The position numbers and the translations under genes are program-made. A model generated the notes under the pieces. It had not been told where the DNA came from. It was given only the letters and a program-made list of their open reading frames with translations, and ran no database searches. From an uncultured Succiniclasticum sp. (lineage in GTDB: Bacteria; Bacillota; Negativicutes; Acidaminococcales; Acidaminococcaceae): a stretch of 64,000 nucleotides of DNA. Positions 26,356 through 34,626 of the stretch are shown piece after piece. The DNA lies in NCBI GenBank assembly GCA_905235335.1, contig CAJOKZ010000002.1, forward strand, positions 939 through 64,938. Direction: 5' to 3'. How positions within the stretch are numbered: position 1 is the stretch's first letter; every line of letters begins with the position of its first letter.

Positions 26356-26411
26356 TTGCGTTGAATCCCGCTAATGGTTATAATGAATATCATGATATTC
26401 CATTCCGGAAT
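26356..26411 (+). promoter_or_regulatory. LysR promoter with two adjacent palindromes
   Basis: -35 TTGCGT (26356-26361), a 17-bp spacer and perfect -10 TATAAT (26379-26384). Immediately after the -10 lie a perfect 16-bp palindrome GAATATCATGATATTC (26385-26400) and a 10-bp palindrome ATTCCGGAAT (26402-26411). Their place between the divergent genes suggests the LysR protein's own operator. Confidence 0.7.
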
Positions 26412-26446
26412 ATTGTGCCCCACTATTCAAAGGAGGCCGCCAGCCT

Positions 26447-27325
26447 ATGGAAATTCGCACGCTTCGGTATTTCCTTGCCGTTGCAAGGGAAGAAAACATG
26501 ACAAAAGCTGCCGAAATATTGCATGTAACGCAGCCCACCCTGTCCAAGCAGCTGAAATCCTTGGAAGGGGAACTGGGGAAAAAACTTTTTACCCGGCACA
26601 GCTTCAGCATCCGGCTGACAGAAGAAGGCGTCCTGCTTCGGAAACGTGCCGAAGACCTGGTCGGTATGGCCGATAAAATTGAGCAGGAATTTGTTTCCCT
26701 TGACGATATTACCAGCGGCGAGCTCTACCTCGGTCTCGCGGAATCCCGTCAGATACGGTATCTCGCCAAAGAGATCCGTTCGTTTAAGCGGGATTATCCA
26801 AGCCTGCGATATCATATTACCAGTGGAGATACAGAACAAATCGCCGGCAAACTTGACAAAGGCCTGCTCGATTTCCTGGTCCTTGCCGAACTGCCGGACA
26901 GCCGCAAATATGAATATATCCAATTCCCGGAAAGCGATATATGGGGCTTATGCTTTCCCAAGTCCGACCCCCTGTCCCGCAAGAAAAAAATCATTGCGGA
27001 TGACCTGTCCGGGCTTCCGCTCTTTTGCTCAGAACAGGCATGGGGCAATGAAATCAAGGCATGGGCCGGTCCTGCATTTTCAAAAATGAAGCTGGAAGGA
27101 TCCTTCCGCCTGTCCTACAACGGGGCGATTTTTGCCGAAGAAGGGCTGGGATACCTGCTTACCTTCGACCGCCTGGTTGACACCTCCAACGATAGCGGCC
27201 TTACCTTTCGGCCCCTTTTTCCCAGACTTGAAACAAAACTATATCTGACATGGAACCGATATCAGACCTTCACCCCCATCGCCGAACGATTTTTAAAACA
27301 GCTTAAGTCCAGTTTCTCAAAATAA
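26447..27325 (+). CDS. LysR-family transcriptional regulator
   Basis: A 292-residue regulator with an N-terminal winged helix (MEIRTLRYFLAVAREENMTKAAEILHV, then QPTLSKQLKSLEGELGKKLF) and a periplasmic-binding-like effector domain from about residue 90 (GELYLGLAESRQIRYLAKEI). It is divergent from the flavoprotein/SDR unit, the usual arrangement for a LysR regulator and its target. An AAAGGAGG ribosome site supports the start. The effector is unknown. Confidence 0.95.
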   Translation: MEIRTLRYFLAVAREENMTKAAEILHVTQPTLSKQLKSLEGELGKKLFTRHSFSIRLTEEGVLLRKRAEDLVGMADKIEQEFVSLDDITSGELYLGLAESRQIRYLAKEIRSFKRDYPSLRYHITSGDTEQIAGKLDKGLLDFLVLAELPDSRKYEYIQFPESDIWGLCFPKSDPLSRKKKIIADDLSGLPLFCSEQAWGNEIKAWAGPAFSKMKLEGSFRLSYNGAIFAEEGLGYLLTFDRLVDTSNDSGLTFRPLFPRLETKLYLTWNRYQTFTPIAERFLKQLKSSFSK

Positions 27326-27512
27326 ACATACCTGAAACAATTCGGCCATAAAAACGATGCGCAACGCGGACATTTATTTCTTCCGGCACTTCCGTATATA
27401 ATCTTCGGCAGGCCCGGAAAGAAAAAACATTGCTAAACACAGGGTGAAAAATCATTTTCCTCCACGGGCCTTCTAACGATTGTAACGATTTGTATTTAAT
27501 ATAATAGTAATA

Positions 27513-27542
27513 CCTAAAAAGCCCCTCTGGCGTCAGAGGGGC
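27513..27542 (-). terminator. Terminator of the 27639-28295 gene
   Basis: Perfect stem GCCCCTCTG / CAGAGGGGC (27521-27529 with 27534-27542) followed on the minus strand by TTTTTA. It lies in the 313-bp convergent gap between the LysR gene and the membrane-protein gene; no gene is seen in that gap. Confidence 0.85.
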
Positions 27543-27638
27543 TTCGTGCGCTATACTCGATTTTTAAGATTTGCATTTTCGCTTATTTAGCGAGCCGCGG
27601 CTAAATTATCTGATAACTTTAAAACGCCTCTCTTCTTC

Positions 27639-28295
27639 CTAAATGTCCTGAATGCTTTCCTTAACATCTCTTTCAATCTCCGAATACAGCTTATTCACAT
27701 CGCTTTCTGTGTATTCCGGTTCTTTATAGCTTTCAGAAAAAACAACTTTAATACTCGCAAGCTTTCCTGCAAGAATCCTTTCCCGGCGAAGGTCACGCCC
27801 GGTCAGAAAGATGTAGTCACAGAGGTTATCACCCATAAACCAAAATAATATGAAAAACAGCTCCGGTATATCGTCAATCAAGGCCTTTACCAGCCAAAGC
27901 AACACACCTGAAATGAGCAGCCCAAAAAACATACCGTAAAAAATCCGTCTACGTCTTTTCTCTTCTTCTTCCACAACACCGAGGTTATAGGCAGAATCGT
28001 CTTTTATAGCATTCTCAATAGTTTCTTTTTCCTCCTGTGTCAAGCAGTCCCCGACGATATTTAAAACGAGTGGATACTCTGGCGGAGCAATTTCCGCAGC
28101 AGATAGGATATACTCTACAAACGCCGGGTTCAGAGACTCACACCCCTCCACACTATATACGCTGATTACATCCCTATATCCGGAAATACGACAGGGAATC
28201 GTCGCTATACCATTCCGTATATAATCCCGCTTTACGCGATAATCAAGATTTCCTTTTCTTAATTTAAATAATTTGACAATATTACGGTTGCTCAT
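27639..28295 (-). CDS. Membrane protein of unknown function
   Basis: About 218 residues, AT-richer than neighbouring genes. An N-terminal soluble part (LFKLRKGNLDYRVKRDYIRN, YSVEGCESLNPAFVEYIL) is followed by a charged segment (VVEEEEKRRRRIFYG), two hydrophobic helices (MFFGLLISGVLLWLVKALI and LFFILFWFMGDNLCDYIFL) and a charged C-terminal tail. The open frame starts at 28346, but the ATG at 28295 follows GGGGGG at good spacing. The different base composition hints at recent acquisition. No family is recognised. Confidence 0.72.
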   Translation of the reverse strand: MSNRNIVKLFKLRKGNLDYRVKRDYIRNGIATIPCRISGYRDVISVYSVEGCESLNPAFVEYILSAAEIAPPEYPLVLNIVGDCLTQEEKETIENAIKDDSAYNLGVVEEEEKRRRRIFYGMFFGLLISGVLLWLVKALIDDIPELFFILFWFMGDNLCDYIFLTGRDLRRERILAGKLASIKVVFSESYKEPEYTESDVNKLYSEIERDVKESIQDI

Positions 28296-28355
28296 ATTGT
28301 TTTCCCCCCAGTCAAAAGGGCAACCCGCACTCGGCAGGCTGCCCAAGAAGCATCA

Positions 28356-30032
28356 TCAGTTCACTTTCTTTCCGCAGATATATACATCGGCTGGCTTGTT
28401 ATGGCTGAAGCCCTCGTGCTCCGCGGTCATCAGGTCGTTGTCGAACACCAGAAAATCCGCCTCCTTGCCGGTTGTAATGGAGCCTTTGAAGGCTTCCACG
28501 CCAAGCTGCTTCGCACCGTTGATCGTATATCCCAAGATCATTTCTTCAATGCTCATTTTTTCGCTGGCAGGTTCAAGCGGTTTCTTGGTACTCTGCCCTT
28601 CGGGCGACTTTGTCTTTTCATTGATCCAGCGCGTCATGCCGACCTCCATTCCATAGTATGGATTCCATGATGAAAAATCACCAAAGCTGACATCATCGCT
28701 CGACCAGGTCACAAGCGCGCCAGTGTCCCAGACCGTCTTACTGCGGAACATCTTTGCGGCGCGTTTTTCGCCGATCAGACTTGGCCAGAACTCTGAAGGC
28801 TCGCAGCCCAGACCCATGTTCCCGTTGTGCCATGCCGGTGTGTAATTGGCAATCACTCCGAGCTTTGCGAAACGGGAAAGATCCGCGTCATCCTGAACCC
28901 ACAGATGCGTACAGGTGACCTTCACCTTGAAGCTGTCCCCCAACTCCTTTTTGGCCAGCTCCACACCATCCAGCACGACGCGGGACGAGCGCTCGCCAAC
29001 ACAATGCGCATGAAAATCCAATCCGGCCCTGTTGAGTTCTTTCAGGATTTCAGCGATTTCTTCAGCGTTGAAGGTTGTGGCTCCCACCGCGCCGGTGTCT
29101 ACATAGGGCGTGACCATTGCCGCCGTTTCGATCTTTAAGGTTCCATCCATTAAAATCTTCAGCGTATGAACCTTCAGGTGCCCGGTCGTGAACTCACGGT
29201 TAAAACGCTTCGTTTCTTCCAAGGCTTCTTTCACCTTCATCGGGTTCGTGAGAATATAGCATCCGTCAATATAAACCGGCAGCTTCCCCTGCCTGTCTAA
29301 ATCACGCAATTTCGAATAAATTCTCTCATGGATATCATTGTGCTCCGGGAAGCCGGCATCAAAAACGGCACTCACGCCATATTCTTCACAGAAACTAATC
29401 CAGCGGGAAACTGCCGCGCCAATCTGGTCATCCGTCAAATCCTTTCTTAACTGATCGAAAAGGAAGGGCCAGCTCGTAGATTCAAACGCGTTTCCGGTAA
29501 TATGTCCGTCTTTCCTCACAAAATAAGCAAGCCCCGGCACAGGATCCGGTGTATCATCTGTTATGCCGTGGGTTTCGAGCATCTTGGAGTTCACCCAGAC
29601 ACTATGGCATTCTCCCTCCAAAATCACAAGCCCACTATCCGGACAGAAGGCATCGAGGTCCTCCTTCGAGAGATCTTCTCCGTTCAGAGACGCGCGTGGC
29701 AGCATGAACCGGTAGGGCTCCAATCCAGGATTCTTACTGACGTATTCCGACATGAAGTCCAGAATCTCCTTCTTGCCGGTGCACAAAATATACTCGCCCA
29801 AATCGGCATACTCGAATGCGACGCCTGTCGTGATGTGCACATGGGTGTCAATGAGACCGGGCATGATGAATTTCCCGCCCAGATCCGTGACTTCTCCCTC
29901 ATAAGCGGAAAGGCCCGCTTCATCGCCCACATAGACGAACTTGCCATCCTTCACCGCCAGCGCAGTCGCCTGAGGCTTATCCTGATCCGCCGTGAATATT
30001 TTCGCGTTTTTAATGATCTTGTCTGCCTTCAT
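28356..30032 (-). CDS. YtcJ-type amidohydrolase (Amidohydro_3)
   Basis: A 558-residue metal-dependent amidohydrolase. The N-terminal beta-sandwich (KIIKNAKIFTADQDKPQATALAV) leads to the metal motif MPGLIDTHVHIT; further ligand blocks are FHAHCVGERSSR, VTCTHLWVQDDADL and VTWSSDDVSFGDFSSWNPY, and the C-terminus returns to the sandwich (GKEADFLVFDNDL). YtcJ proteins hydrolyse amides or formamides such as N-substituted formamide; the substrate here is unknown. Its ATG overlaps the stop of the upstream SYLF gene (ATGA), indicating translational coupling. A remnant of a second gene of this family lies at 33883-34116. Confidence 0.93.
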   Translation of the reverse strand: MKADKIIKNAKIFTADQDKPQATALAVKDGKFVYVGDEAGLSAYEGEVTDLGGKFIMPGLIDTHVHITTGVAFEYADLGEYILCTGKKEILDFMSEYVSKNPGLEPYRFMLPRASLNGEDLSKEDLDAFCPDSGLVILEGECHSVWVNSKMLETHGITDDTPDPVPGLAYFVRKDGHITGNAFESTSWPFLFDQLRKDLTDDQIGAAVSRWISFCEEYGVSAVFDAGFPEHNDIHERIYSKLRDLDRQGKLPVYIDGCYILTNPMKVKEALEETKRFNREFTTGHLKVHTLKILMDGTLKIETAAMVTPYVDTGAVGATTFNAEEIAEILKELNRAGLDFHAHCVGERSSRVVLDGVELAKKELGDSFKVKVTCTHLWVQDDADLSRFAKLGVIANYTPAWHNGNMGLGCEPSEFWPSLIGEKRAAKMFRSKTVWDTGALVTWSSDDVSFGDFSSWNPYYGMEVGMTRWINEKTKSPEGQSTKKPLEPASEKMSIEEMILGYTINGAKQLGVEAFKGSITTGKEADFLVFDNDLMTAEHEGFSHNKPADVYICGKKVN

Positions 30033-30628
30033 CGCCGGTCACCTGTCTTTTTACTCTTAGGATTCAGCTTTTTGTCTCTGAAATAGTTGGTTCCTTTCAG
30101 GGAAAGTTCTGCTGCAAGGCCTTTTGTTGTCATCTGATAGACGAAGATACCGGGCGCCGCCTGGACCGCACCCTCAAAGGAACCGCCGTTGACGCCGTCA
30201 TCTGCTGTTACATCTGCCTGTCCGCCAAACGACCATTTCGAAGATGTAAATTTATCCCATGCTGTTTTGTCAATAAAGCCAAAAATCAATGCATATTCTT
30301 TGGCGCCAATACCCAGACCGGCCTGGTATTCTTCCATACGCATGAAGATTTCTTCCCCGGTTTTATTATTGTGCGCAAGCCCGCGGCCATGAGATGAGCC
30401 TATGATTCCCAGTTTTATACCGGAACTGGCAAACACAGCATACCCTTCTGCATTTTTCAGCGCCGTCCGGGCAGACGGTTTCCGTTCATACAGTTTATTC
30501 AAGGTTTCCGCAACCTTGTGGCGGGTTTCCTGACGCTGTTCCTCCACTGTTGCGGCAAACGCTGTCGCAGTTGTCGCCAAAAGCATGATCCCAACGAGCA
30601 ATACCATAAAAATTTTTGACCGTTTCAT
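30029..30628 (-). CDS. Exported SYLF/YSC84-domain lipid-binding protein
   Basis: About 199 residues with a signal peptide (MKRSKIFMVLLVGIMLLATTATAFA) and a SYLF domain, recognised by ARTALKNAEGYAVFASSGIKLGIIGSSHGRGLA, MRMEEYQAGLGIGAKEYALIFGF and the closing GTNYFRDKKLNPKSKK. SYLF domains bind phospholipids. The start at 30628 follows an ideal CAGGAGG; an ATG ten codons earlier lacks one. The stop overlaps the amidohydrolase start by four bases. A long inverted repeat (AGAAGCC...GGCTTC, about 30668-30712) lies in its leader. Confidence 0.9.
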   Translation of the reverse strand: MKRSKIFMVLLVGIMLLATTATAFAATVEEQRQETRHKVAETLNKLYERKPSARTALKNAEGYAVFASSGIKLGIIGSSHGRGLAHNNKTGEEIFMRMEEYQAGLGIGAKEYALIFGFIDKTAWDKFTSSKWSFGGQADVTADDGVNGGSFEGAVQAAPGIFVYQMTTKGLAAELSLKGTNYFRDKKLNPKSKKTGDRR

Positions 30629-30845
30629 AGTTTCCTCCTGTTGTTGATTATTTCGCAAATCGGGAGTAAAAGAAGCCCAATTTTACTTTCCATATTTTAC
30701 ATTAGGCTTCCTGCGCTCCGACCGGTTACGGAAAGTCCATGATACCACTGTTTTCTTTAATTACTTAACAAAAGCAGGCAAAAATATTCTATCGAATAGT
30801 AACGTCTTTTCTTTTTTTAATTTTAGGGGATTTTCCTATTTTGAT

Positions 30846-31664
30846 TTATTTTTTCTGCGCCGACGGCTGCTTGTCCTGTTCGGCCTGGCGTATCTCTTCC
30901 TTCATGTCCTTTGCCAGGTTCAAAGTCTGGAAAGGCTTGTCGTCCGGCAGCAACATGGCAAATTTATCGGTCTTGTCCATCAGCACATCGCCGCTCTGGA
31001 AGGAAAGTTCCAGTACGTGGCCGCCATGCTTTTTGTCATCCGAGATAAAATGGAAGTGCCAGCCGGGCGTGTTCAGGCCGCCCATATAATTGGGGCAATA
31101 CAGACCTACCACGGTACCGGTAATATTTTTATGGGTAAATTCGGTCTGCTTTTCCTTTAATGCGCCTACCAACGTCGGATACGGTTCTTCGCTTCCGTAT
31201 TCGCTGCGGAACAGGATACTGGGGAAGGTCGTATGCAGCTTGATCATGTAAAAGCTGTTTTCCCCTTTATCTTTTACTACCTGGTTCAGTTGTTTTTCCA
31301 GTGCTTCTTTGTCTGCAATACCGCTCAGCGGCAGGGTGATATCCTTGTCAAAGAAGGTTACGTTGGAGAAGGGTACGGTCTCTTTATCGTCGGCAACGAC
31401 AACTTCACCGCTGCCCAGAGCCTGATAGACCTTGCCATCCAATACGATCATTTCGCCGTTCAGCCCTTTGAAGGTCCCTATGCCGATGTCGCCGGATTTA
31501 CGCAGCTGTTTCACGGTCACGGTACCGCCGAAATATCCCTGGGCCAGGGACTGCAACAGCGCTACCTGCTGAATCGTTTCCCTGTCAGCCGGTGCTGCAA
31601 AAACGGTACTGCACGCCAGTAATCCTGCCAGTAATGCGGCAGCGCATTTCTTTTGTAATTTCAT
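30846..31664 (-). CDS. alsD: Exported acetolactate decarboxylase
   Basis: A 272-residue enzyme converting 2-acetolactate to acetoin. It carries a signal peptide (MKLQKKCAAALLAGLLACSTVFA). The zinc ligands are visible as His203, His205 and His216 in GWHFHFISDDKKHGGH, with the same 2- and 11-residue spacing as the Brevibacillus brevis enzyme (194, 196, 207); FRSEYGSEEPYP and VGLYCPNYMGGLNTPG flank the site. Most bacterial AlsD/BudA proteins are cytosolic, so export is notable. A good promoter and AAGGGGGA ribosome site are present. It is far from ilvBN, which would supply acetolactate inside the cell. Confidence 0.92.
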   Translation of the reverse strand: MKLQKKCAAALLAGLLACSTVFAAPADRETIQQVALLQSLAQGYFGGTVTVKQLRKSGDIGIGTFKGLNGEMIVLDGKVYQALGSGEVVVADDKETVPFSNVTFFDKDITLPLSGIADKEALEKQLNQVVKDKGENSFYMIKLHTTFPSILFRSEYGSEEPYPTLVGALKEKQTEFTHKNITGTVVGLYCPNYMGGLNTPGWHFHFISDDKKHGGHVLELSFQSGDVLMDKTDKFAMLLPDDKPFQTLNLAKDMKEEIRQAEQDKQPSAQKK

Positions 31665-31734
31665 TGTTCTTCCCCCTTATCGTTTCATCCTTCCGGATAT
31701 CCTTTGATGAGCTGCTTCACCACATCTATTGCAA

Positions 31735-31763
31735 ATTATATAACAAGCAATGCTATATAGCAA
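31735..31763 (-). promoter_or_regulatory. Promoter of the acetolactate decarboxylase gene
   Basis: On the minus strand, -35 TTGCTA (31763-31758), a 17-bp spacer and perfect -10 TATAAT (31740-31735), about 70 bp before the start codon. Confidence 0.75.
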
Positions 31764-31868
31764 TATAACAAAAGCGTATGACTGGTAATTTGTTCAGGCT
31801 CTTTCACACAGGAGTCCGGAAATCCGATACGGGCTCCTGCCTGCGTTTACGAAGAGCAGATACTGTTT

Positions 31869-33878
31869 TTAATTCTTTCCAATAAACCGCAATAACCTCT
31901 CAGCCTCTGTCATCTGCTCTTCAACCCTCCCACACCGGATCTTGTCATCGGAAACCACGAGAGCCTGGGGAAACGCCTTCCAGTCAAACGCGCCGACACC
32001 TTTGATTTCGTTATTGTAAAACCGCATCGCATCCCCAGTCAGAAATTTAAATAAAAAGCGCTTGAGCAGTTCGGATATATCCGAATTCAATACATTGCCG
32101 TACATTTGCGCCCCTTCGCTGTTGCCCAAAAAGGCCACCGCCACGTCCACCGTGCCCGATCCCAGGTTCTCGATCAGCGGTTTTTCATCCCAGTAAAGGA
32201 GATATACCGTGTTCCCGCCTTCTGCCAGCCGTTTTCCGCAGAGAAACATGCTCAAAGCGTACCCAATCTCATACAGCTGCGATTTTACTTCAAGTTCAGG
32301 CCTTGTCGCCGCCTGTTCCTTAATATAGGCCGTCAGTGTTTTGGCGTCGGGGACATAGGAAGCATCAAAATCGTGCAAAAGGCCGGTAATCTTCTGGGAC
32401 ATGATATCCCAGTAATCCTTCAAGGCCTCCCCGAATTTTTTATCGCCGACAAACGACTTGAAAACCTGTGTTTCATTGCTGGGAATACCGATGATGAATT
32501 CGATACCGGAAGCGGCTCCTTTTTGAAAGGCCGCAAACACATCAGCCGGAATCAGCGTTCCATCGCAGGTCGGTGCCGACATTTCCTTCCACAGCTTCTG
32601 CGACGCTTCTTTCAACTGCTCCGTGGAAAGCTGCCGCAGTTCTTCCATGTTCGTTGCCGACGTCTCCTGTAAGAGCCTCTTTGCCAGGAATCTGGAGGTG
32701 TCCGCCGTCTCATACGCAGCTTTGGGACTGCCGAAAAACACAAACGCCTTCCGGAACAGGCCCTTCGCCTGTTCACAGGCCGCCAGCAGGCTGATGGAGA
32801 CAGCCCCGGACTCAAAGCCCATCACGGTAATTTGGTCGGGGTCGCCTCCGAAGGCGGCTATGTTTTCCCTGATCCATTTCAATGCAGCAATCTGATCCAG
32901 CAGGCCAAGGTTTAAGGCATCGGGATATGCCTCCCCGCCGGGAATATCCGAAAAATCAATGAAACCGAAGATGCCAAGGCGGTAATTGAAGCTGACGCCC
33001 ACAACATCCGGATAGGTGCGGATAAACCCGGTACCGTACATCAGGGGATCGGCAGACCCGCCGTAGGTAAAATCACCGTGGTGGAACAACACGATGACCG
33101 GCTTTTTCCGCTTCGTCTTGTTACTGCCCGTACAAATATTCAACGTCAGGCAGTCCTCGCTTTGCCTGTGATGCTTTAAAATCGAACCTTCGTGTTCCAC
33201 CTGGATCGCAGAGGCGCCCAGGTAGTTTGCCTCGAATACGGCCTCCGATTCCGGCAGGGGTTCGGGCGCTTTCCACCTGCGTTCCCCGACAGGAGGCTTT
33301 GCATAAGGGATTCCCGAAAAATAAATGACATTCTTCTCTTTGACGCCAACATAGATACCGGTTTTTGTCTTTACCGCGCAGTCGGTATCATACGCGCCCA
33401 GGATTGGCCGGTTCTGCCGGTTCACTTCATCCAGATCAGCATTCTTCAGCGCTTCGTCAAACACAAAACCCCGGCTCCCGTCCCCATATGCTCTGCGGAC
33501 TTTTCGGATACGACGCCAGCGGACGATCATCGTGAACGCAAATCCCAAAATCGGAGCAACGATAACATATGCGTACTGCTCCAGCAGTGCTTCCAGCATG
33601 GATAAGCCCAGCCATGACATGGCGGCATACTGGGCCGCCAGGACGATGCAGATGAGTACGGCAAAAGCCAGGTACCGGTATGCAGGTTTTTTCTGTATGG
33701 CCCTGCTGAATATGACAGTGTCCCCCAGCAGCTGTAGCACGTTCCCGGCAACAAAGCAAATTACTATGCACTGCCAGTCCGGCCAGCCCAGCAGCTTGGG
33801 AACCCCATAGCCTAAACCATACCCAAGCGCCGCGATGCCGGCAATCATCAAGTCGTCAACTGTAAATAATTTTTTCAT
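31869..33878 (-). CDS. Membrane-anchored type-B carboxylesterase homolog, probably inactive
   Basis: About 669 residues. Residues 1-120 hold four hydrophobic segments (for example YLAFAVLICIVLAAQYAAMSWLG), followed by a type-B carboxylesterase domain from about 165 (FSGIPYAKPPVGERRWKAPEPLPE, EDCLTLNICTG, SFNYRLGIFGFIDF). The nucleophile elbow is MGFESGAVS with Ser357 but not a canonical GESAG; the oxyanion segment reads FHHGDFTYGG; the catalytic-His block aligns to LGSGTVDVAVAF with no His. It may therefore be a binding or scaffold protein. The ATG at 33878 follows AAAAGGTG; the longer open frame to 34073 runs through an amidohydrolase remnant and is not supported. Confidence 0.8.
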   Translation of the reverse strand: MKKLFTVDDLMIAGIAALGYGLGYGVPKLLGWPDWQCIVICFVAGNVLQLLGDTVIFSRAIQKKPAYRYLAFAVLICIVLAAQYAAMSWLGLSMLEALLEQYAYVIVAPILGFAFTMIVRWRRIRKVRRAYGDGSRGFVFDEALKNADLDEVNRQNRPILGAYDTDCAVKTKTGIYVGVKEKNVIYFSGIPYAKPPVGERRWKAPEPLPESEAVFEANYLGASAIQVEHEGSILKHHRQSEDCLTLNICTGSNKTKRKKPVIVLFHHGDFTYGGSADPLMYGTGFIRTYPDVVGVSFNYRLGIFGFIDFSDIPGGEAYPDALNLGLLDQIAALKWIRENIAAFGGDPDQITVMGFESGAVSISLLAACEQAKGLFRKAFVFFGSPKAAYETADTSRFLAKRLLQETSATNMEELRQLSTEQLKEASQKLWKEMSAPTCDGTLIPADVFAAFQKGAASGIEFIIGIPSNETQVFKSFVGDKKFGEALKDYWDIMSQKITGLLHDFDASYVPDAKTLTAYIKEQAATRPELEVKSQLYEIGYALSMFLCGKRLAEGGNTVYLLYWDEKPLIENLGSGTVDVAVAFLGNSEGAQMYGNVLNSDISELLKRFLFKFLTGDAMRFYNNEIKGVGAFDWKAFPQALVVSDDKIRCGRVEEQMTEAERLLRFIGKN

Positions 33879-33882
33879 GTTG

Positions 33883-34116
33883 TCACCTTTTCCGCAATGG
33901 CCTTCGCAAGCGCACCATTGAAAGAGCCGAATTTTGGCAAGGAATGACGTTCTCACCATAATCCAGTACCTGCGCGTCGGCATCGGCGAGCTTTTTCGCT
34001 TCCTCCGCGCTGCCAATATAGGAAAATACGGCGTTCTTAACCAATGCGACCTTGGCAAAGGGCCTTTTTTCATCCATAGTGATGATGTTGCCGAGAATCA
34101 CCGCTTGTTTCCTCAC
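33883..34116 (-). pseudogene. Remnant of a YtcJ-type amidohydrolase (5' end only)
   Basis: A GTG start with a strong AGAGGGGAG site opens a frame whose first 55 or so residues (MRKQAVILGNIITMDEKRPF, VALVKNAVFSYIG, VLDYGENVIP) match the N-terminal sandwich of amidohydrolases like the 28356-30032 protein. After the Pro, where the metal motif should begin, the sequence changes to unrelated residues and stops five bases before the carboxylesterase homolog. The body of the gene has been deleted. The intact start signals suggest the transcript may still be made. Confidence 0.7.
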
Positions 34117-34289
34117 TTAACTCCCCTCTTTTATTTTTGATTTGTTCAGATTCTTACAAACTTGCCTTTGAAAGTAACGCTGACAGCTGTTTTCTTGTCA
34201 TCATTGTAATGCAATGCACATATATTTTCAACACATTATTATAATAATAAAGTTTTAGACAGTCAGTGAAAACAGTTACCCTGTATAAA

Positions 34290-34316
34290 ACAAAAAGAGC
34301 TGCAAGATAATGCAGC
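34290..34316 (-). terminator. Minus-strand terminator
   Basis: GCTGCA / TGCAGC stem (34299-34304 with 34311-34316) with TTTTTG behind it on the minus strand. It could end a minus-strand transcript covering the structured region at 34361-34534. Confidence 0.6.
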
Positions 34317-34360
34317 ACATATTACAGAATAAATTTGGTTTTATCATATAAAGATAATAC

Positions 34361-34577
34361 GGCAAGGCAAAGGCATGGGCAAACCATCGGAAACGATTGC
34401 GTCATTCCATGAGATGAAATGCACCGTCGCAGCGAGGCTGTCTGAGAGGCGTAAGCCCCGAGTTCCGACGCACAGACACATGAGTCCGCGGAATCGCAAT
34501 CGGTGACGGGATTGCATAGTCTTTACACTTGCCGCACAAGCAAAAATCGGTAAACCTGAAACTCTTCACCGGTTTTT
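34361..34577. ncRNA. Candidate structured RNA, possibly 6S-like
   Basis: A gene-free block folds into one long interrupted hairpin: GGCAAG (34361-34366) pairs with CTTGCC (34528-34533), AAAG with CTTT, and GATTGCGtcATTCC (34395-34408) with GGAATCGCAATC (34490-34501), leaving a large central bubble and a branched apical part. Length (about 175 nt) and rod-with-bubble shape resemble 6S RNA, but I recognise no diagnostic sequence. The strand is unclear: on the plus strand the transcript would end at the terminator 34542-34577, on the minus strand at 34290-34316. The rest of the 34117-34626 gap is AT-rich. Confidence 0.4.
34542..34577. terminator. Bidirectional terminator
   Basis: AAAAATCGGT pairs with ACCGGTTTTT (34542-34551 with 34568-34577). 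T runs exist on both strands, so it can stop the ArsB/NhaD-type gene and any plus-strand small RNA. Confidence 0.75.
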
Positions 34578-34626
34578 AAGAAGTCCTGTTGCAATGAGTA
34601 TCCAAATCAAACTGCTATCCCCTCTC

